NCBI GenBank assembly: GCA_964579345.1
Contig: CAZOHB010000116.1
Span: 1 to 8,437 of the forward strand
DNA from: RGIG5612 sp964579345
GTDB lineage: Bacteria; Bacillota; Clostridia; Lachnospirales; Lachnospiraceae
Reading direction: 5' to 3'
DNA: 8,437 nucleotides
The position numbers were made by a program, and so were the translations under genes. The notes under the pieces are model-generated. The model did not search any database. It saw only the letters and a list, made by a program, of their open reading frames with translations, and was not told the origin of the DNA. Of the stretch, positions 5,498-8,437 are shown one piece after another. Position 1 is the first letter of the stretch, and each line of letters starts with the position of its first letter.

Positions 5498-6244
5498 TTA
5501 TTCCAGCGCAAACGTCAGCACGCTCAAAAGCATTAAAGGCGCCGTTTCCGTCCGCAGGATCCGGTTTCCGAGAGAAATCGGAACAGCCCCCGCTTCCATC
5601 GCGAAAGAGACTTCCTCCTGTTCAAACCCGCCTTCCGGGCCGACAAAGATGCCGACGTGCATACCGGGAAGGATCCGTGCCAGAGTCTCCTTGGTCGCTG
5701 CCATATCTTTATAATTTTCATAAGGGATCAGAACGAGGTCCAGATCTTTCGCTGCATCCAGCGCTTCCTGAAACTTCATGACCGGTTTCACTTCCGGGAT
5801 CAGCCCCCTGTGGCTCTGCTTGGCAGCGCTTTCTGCAATTTTCTGCCAGCGCTCCTGTTTTGCCTTTTGTTTTTTTGCATCATATTTTACAACGCAGCGC
5901 GCCGTCTCAACCGGGATGACCTCATAGACACCCAGTTCTACGGATTTTTGAATGATATGTTCGAATTTATCTGCTTTCGGAAGACCCTGGAACAGATAAA
6001 ACCTGGCTTTGGCTTCTGAGCGGCTCGTCTCCTGATCCAGGATTTCCAGACGAACCGCGCCGGCAGCATCGTCAAACGACTCGATCCTGCAGTGATAATC
6101 GTTTCCTTCGCCGTCACTCAGCAAAAGCTCATCACCGGTTTTCATACGAAGGACATTGCGGATATGGTTGACATCTCCGCCTTCAATCAAAGCCTGCCTC
6201 TGCTCCATTCTGATATTTTCAGGTCTGCCAAAAAAATGATTCAT
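5498..6244 (-). CDS. rsmE: 16S rRNA (uracil-1498-N3)-methyltransferase RsmE, 248 aa
   Basis: SAM-dependent enzyme of the SPOUT (trefoil knot) class that methylates N3 of U1498 in 16S rRNA of the small ribosomal subunit. Family motifs are in order: an N-terminal PUA-like part with 'HIRNVLRMKTGD' (27-38), 'KADKFEHIIQKSVELGV' (90-106), 'AKQSHRG' (141-147, usually AEQSGR or similar), the SAM-binding 'VGPEGGF' (201-207) and 'LGNRILRTETA' (225-235) of the knot. Length is normal. The ATG at 6242-6244 begins 4 nt after the prmA stop with only a weak GGAAA upstream, so translation is probably coupled to prmA. The only oddity is His in 'AKQSHR', where Gly is common. A terminator-like hairpin follows at 5389-5450. 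Confidence 0.95.
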   Translation of the reverse strand: MNHFFGRPENIRMEQRQALIEGGDVNHIRNVLRMKTGDELLLSDGEGNDYHCRIESFDDAAGAVRLEILDQETSRSEAKARFYLFQGLPKADKFEHIIQKSVELGVYEVIPVETARCVVKYDAKKQKAKQERWQKIAESAAKQSHRGLIPEVKPVMKFQEALDAAKDLDLVLIPYENYKDMAATKETLARILPGMHVGIFVGPEGGFEQEEVSFAMEAGAVPISLGNRILRTETAPLMLLSVLTFALE

Positions 6245-6248
6245 AAGT

Positions 6249-7325
6249 TTATTTCCGTTTTGCGATCATTCCGACCCAGTCGCCGTCCTTACAGACTTCG
6301 ATCAGCTCCAGATTATCGTTTGCTTCTACCGCTTCCCGGATCAGACTTTCTTTCTCATTCAGGATTCCGGACATGATCAGGATGCCTCCCTCTTTCAAAT
6401 ACTGATCCAGCGTCGGCAGCATAACAGCGATCACATCCGCGAGGATGTTGACTGTAACAACATCGTATGGTCCTGCGCAGGAAAGGATCTCCTTCTGCAG
6501 AGATTCATTATCCACAACATTGCCCGTAAAGAAGCAGGTCTTTTCCGAAGGCACTTCATTGATCGTGAAATTTTCTTCCGCGACAGCAACGGCCTGCTCA
6601 TCTATATCCACCGAAACGATTTTTTCAGCGCCAAGTTTTTCCGCGGCGATCCCTAAAATTCCGCTTCCGCAGCCGAGATCCAGCACGGAGTCTCCTGCTT
6701 TCTGATAGTTCTGAAGCGCACGCAGACAAAGTCTGGTGGTTTCATGGGTTCCGGTTCCGAAGGCCATACCCGGGTCGATCCGGATAATAATATCCGGTGC
6801 CGCCACTTCATGCTCTGAAGAAAAACTGCTGTTCTCTTCCTCTTTTTCCTCGCCCGCATGAACAAAGGTTGCAATCTCCTCTACCGGCGTAACCGAAGAC
6901 GTGTCTTCCGGAATCTCCTCCCAGGTCGGCGCGATCAGGATCCGGTCGACGGAGAACGGTTTGAAAAACTCTTTCCAGTTATTTTCCCAGTCATCGGAAT
7001 TCAGATCCTCGCAGATCAGCTCCGCAGGCTCAATTCCGAAAAGCTCGACTGCTTCGTCCAGTTCCTTCACCAGAGCTTCCAGTTTCCGGTCCATATCCGT
7101 GCGGTCTTCACTGTCTTCAAACTCGACATAAAAGCTCAAAGAACAGCTTCCGTCATCCGGAGGAAGCTCCTTTACAAAATCTGCGTACATCTGATTCAGT
7201 TCCTCATCCGTCAGCTGTACGTTATTCTCTATCTGCACATCATTGATATCGAAATCCATAAGGATCGCGCTGATCATATCCGCGTCTTTTGTGGTTGTTT
7301 TAATTGTATATTTCGTCCAGATCAT
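6249..7325 (-). CDS. prmA: Ribosomal protein L11 methyltransferase PrmA, 358 aa
   Basis: SAM-dependent methyltransferase that methylates ribosomal protein L11. The N-terminal L11-recognition domain occupies roughly 1-110, followed by 'WENNWKEFFKPFSV' (113-126) and 'ILIAPTWEE' (129-137). The catalytic domain has 'DPGMAFGTGTHETT' (184-197), motif I 'VLDLGCGSGILG' (214-225), acidic Asp240/Asp242 of motif II and 'VNILADVI' (292-299). An insertion of about 35 residues rich in Glu, Ser, Thr and Val (about 141-178) lies between the two domains, which explains a length greater than the usual 290-320. The start ATG at 7323-7325 has AAAGGAT 7 nt upstream; an in-frame ATG 12 codons earlier would start upstream of the predicted transcription start. 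rsmE follows after 4 nt. Confidence 0.95.
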   Translation of the reverse strand: MIWTKYTIKTTTKDADMISAILMDFDINDVQIENNVQLTDEELNQMYADFVKELPPDDGSCSLSFYVEFEDSEDRTDMDRKLEALVKELDEAVELFGIEPAELICEDLNSDDWENNWKEFFKPFSVDRILIAPTWEEIPEDTSSVTPVEEIATFVHAGEEKEEENSSFSSEHEVAAPDIIIRIDPGMAFGTGTHETTRLCLRALQNYQKAGDSVLDLGCGSGILGIAAEKLGAEKIVSVDIDEQAVAVAEENFTINEVPSEKTCFFTGNVVDNESLQKEILSCAGPYDVVTVNILADVIAVMLPTLDQYLKEGGILIMSGILNEKESLIREAVEANDNLELIEVCKDGDWVGMIAKRK

Positions 7326-7359
7326 TCGTTTATCCTTTCTTCTGTTCATCTGCTGCATC

Positions 7360-7388
7360 ATTGTACATGATTAAAAAAGACCGGGCAA
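7360..7388 (-). promoter_or_regulatory. Candidate sigma-A promoter of prmA-rsmE
   Basis: Minus-strand TTGCCC (7383-7388), a 17-nt spacer and TACAAT (7360-7365): 4 of 6 and 5 of 6 matches to the consensus. The -35 lies in the 3' arm of the dnaJ terminator, so termination and initiation signals overlap. Transcription would start near 7353, leaving a leader of about 28 nt. Confidence 0.6.
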
Positions 7389-7407
7389 GCAAAAGCTGTC
7401 CGGTCTT
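7373..7407 (-). terminator. Intrinsic terminator of dnaJ
   Basis: On the minus strand AAGACCGG (7400-7407) pairs perfectly with CCGGTCTT (7377-7384), and a few further pairs are possible toward the TTTT loop. Six T residues (7373-7378) follow. It begins 21 nt after the dnaJ stop codon. Confidence 0.9.
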
Positions 7408-7428
7408 AAGGAAATACCTTATCGGATA

Positions 7429-8437
7429 TTATTTTTTCGGATACATCAACTCATCGAATTTCTTCAGTGCTTCCTTCTGTTTGGAATTCATTTTCTCCGG
7501 CACCTTAACAACAAGCGTTGTGTACTGATCCCCTCGCTTCGTCTTATCCCGCAGAGACGGAACACCTTTTCCGCGCAGACGGATCTTGGTATCGGTCTGC
7601 GTTCCTGCCTTGATCGGGAACAGGACATCTCCGTCGATCGTCTTGATCTTGACATCTCCTCCGAGCGCTGCCTCCGTAAAGGTGATCGAAGCTGTCGAGA
7701 AAAGATTCATGCCGTCACGTACAAAGATCGGATGGCGCGATACAATCACTTCTACCAGAAGATCTCCGCGGGAACCGCCGTTCGTTCCCGGCTCTCCCAT
7801 GCCTGAGATCCGGATGCTCTGTCCGGAATCGATACCTGCAGGGATCGTAACAGAGATTTTTTTCTTCGTGTTTTTATATCCGTTGCCGCGGCAGGAAGTA
7901 CACTTCTCTTTGATGACTTTTCCTGTACCGCCGCACTCGTTGCAGACGCCGACTTCACGCATGACTCCGAAGAGGCTCTGACGCTGACGAACGACCTGAC
8001 CGCTGCCTCCACAGGTCTGACAGGTCTCCGGATGGGTTCCCGGCTTTGCACCGGTTCCGTGGCAGGTTTCACATTCTTCCTTGTAGTTGATATCCACCTG
8101 TTTCTCACAGCCGAAGACTGCTTCCTCGAAGGTGATCCGTACAGAAGCACCGACATTACGGCCCTTCATCGGACCATTGTATGCCTGTGCACGTCCGCCG
8201 AATCCGGAACGTCCGCCCATACCGCCGAACAGATCGCCGAAAATATCACCAAAGCCGAAACCACGGAGGATGTCATCCACGTTCATGTTCTGATAATTGA
8301 AGCCGCCCGCTCCGCCAGCACCGCCGTCAAAGGCTGCGTGACCGAACTGGTCATACTGTTTCCGCTTCGTCTCATCGCTCAGAATACCGTACGCTTCCGA
8401 AGCTTCCTTGAATTTTGCTTCCGCATCCTTATCTCCC
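7429..8437 (-). CDS. dnaJ: Chaperone DnaJ (Hsp40), 5' end cut by window edge
   Basis: Co-chaperone that delivers substrates to DnaK and stimulates its ATPase in the cytoplasm. The 335 visible residues begin inside the J domain ('AEAKFKEASEAYGILSD', 'KRKQYDQFG'); the HPD motif and about the first 45-50 residues lie outside the window. A Gly/Phe-rich linker follows (about 38-82, 'GFGFGDIFGDLFGG'), then four CxxCxGxG zinc repeats with cysteine pairs 122/125, 139/142, 165/168 and 179/182, and the C-terminal peptide-binding domains (about 190-320). The open frame runs through the window end at 8437, so internal ATGs such as 8286 are not the start. The gene is followed by a strong terminator. Its position before prmA-rsmE is usual in Clostridia, where grpE and dnaK normally lie upstream. 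Confidence 0.97.
   Translation of the reverse strand, partial: GDKDAEAKFKEASEAYGILSDETKRKQYDQFGHAAFDGGAGGAGGFNYQNMNVDDILRGFGFGDIFGDLFGGMGGRSGFGGRAQAYNGPMKGRNVGASVRITFEEAVFGCEKQVDINYKEECETCHGTGAKPGTHPETCQTCGGSGQVVRQRQSLFGVMREVGVCNECGGTGKVIKEKCTSCRGNGYKNTKKKISVTIPAGIDSGQSIRISGMGEPGTNGGSRGDLLVEVIVSRHPIFVRDGMNLFSTASITFTEAALGGDVKIKTIDGDVLFPIKAGTQTDTKIRLRGKGVPSLRDKTKRGDQYTTLVVKVPEKMNSKQKEALKKFDELMYPKK

Noticed and set aside
7326..7361. Upstream ATG for prmA, 12 codons earlier
   Set aside because: It lies at the predicted -10 and would not be in the mRNA; the extra residues (MMQQMNRRKDKR) are unlike PrmA.
1..8437. CRISPR arrays, tRNA or rRNA genes, transposases, phage genes
   Set aside because: Looked for on both strands; no regular repeat-spacer pattern, cloverleaf arms or mobile-element proteins were seen.

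Overview
The window looks like chromosomal DNA from an anaerobic Gram-positive of the Clostridia, most likely a Lachnospiraceae-type gut bacterium. The grounds are the order dnaJ-prmA-rsmE, strong AGGAGG-like ribosome binding sites, moderate GC and several UroD-like methyltransferase paralogues. This placement is inferred from gene content; no rRNA gene is present. Every gene I can support lies on the minus strand, so transcription runs from high to low coordinates.

Right part (about 5498-8437): conserved housekeeping genes. In order of transcription they are dnaJ (5' end outside the window), an intrinsic terminator, a promoter overlapping that terminator, prmA (ribosomal protein L11 methyltransferase) and rsmE (16S rRNA m3U1498 methyltransferase), the last two separated by 4 nt.

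Left part (1 to about 5497): an accessory block. In order of transcription it holds a small unknown gene (106 aa), a UroD/MtaA-like protein (UroD2), an intrinsic terminator, a LysR-type regulator, a 12-helix MFS transporter, a second UroD/MtaA-like protein (UroD1) and the start of a gene resembling the phloretin/diacetylphloroglucinol hydrolase family, cut by the window's left edge. The UroD-like proteins carry the H-x-C-G zinc motif of corrinoid-dependent methyltransferases and lack the HemE signature. With the transporter and the possible C-C hydrolase they suggest uptake and breakdown of a small, perhaps O-methylated aromatic compound. The substrate is unknown, and no corrinoid protein or activator is visible.

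The most striking signal is regulatory. A 28-bp element is repeated with one mismatch (27/28) upstream of the MFS-UroD1 unit and of the hydrolase-like gene. A weaker third copy (21/30 aligned positions) lies upstream of the 106 aa-UroD2 unit. All three have the same orientation, start 85-100 nt before the start codon and sit just before a candidate -35 hexamer, as expected for operators of the resident LysR-type protein. In two of these leaders a long hairpin followed by a U-tract ends directly at the start codon and has the Shine-Dalgarno sequence in its 3' arm. The 5' arm lies upstream of the predicted transcription start, so the hairpin should form only in read-through transcripts. It may act as terminator and translational block for read-through while leaving local transcripts free.
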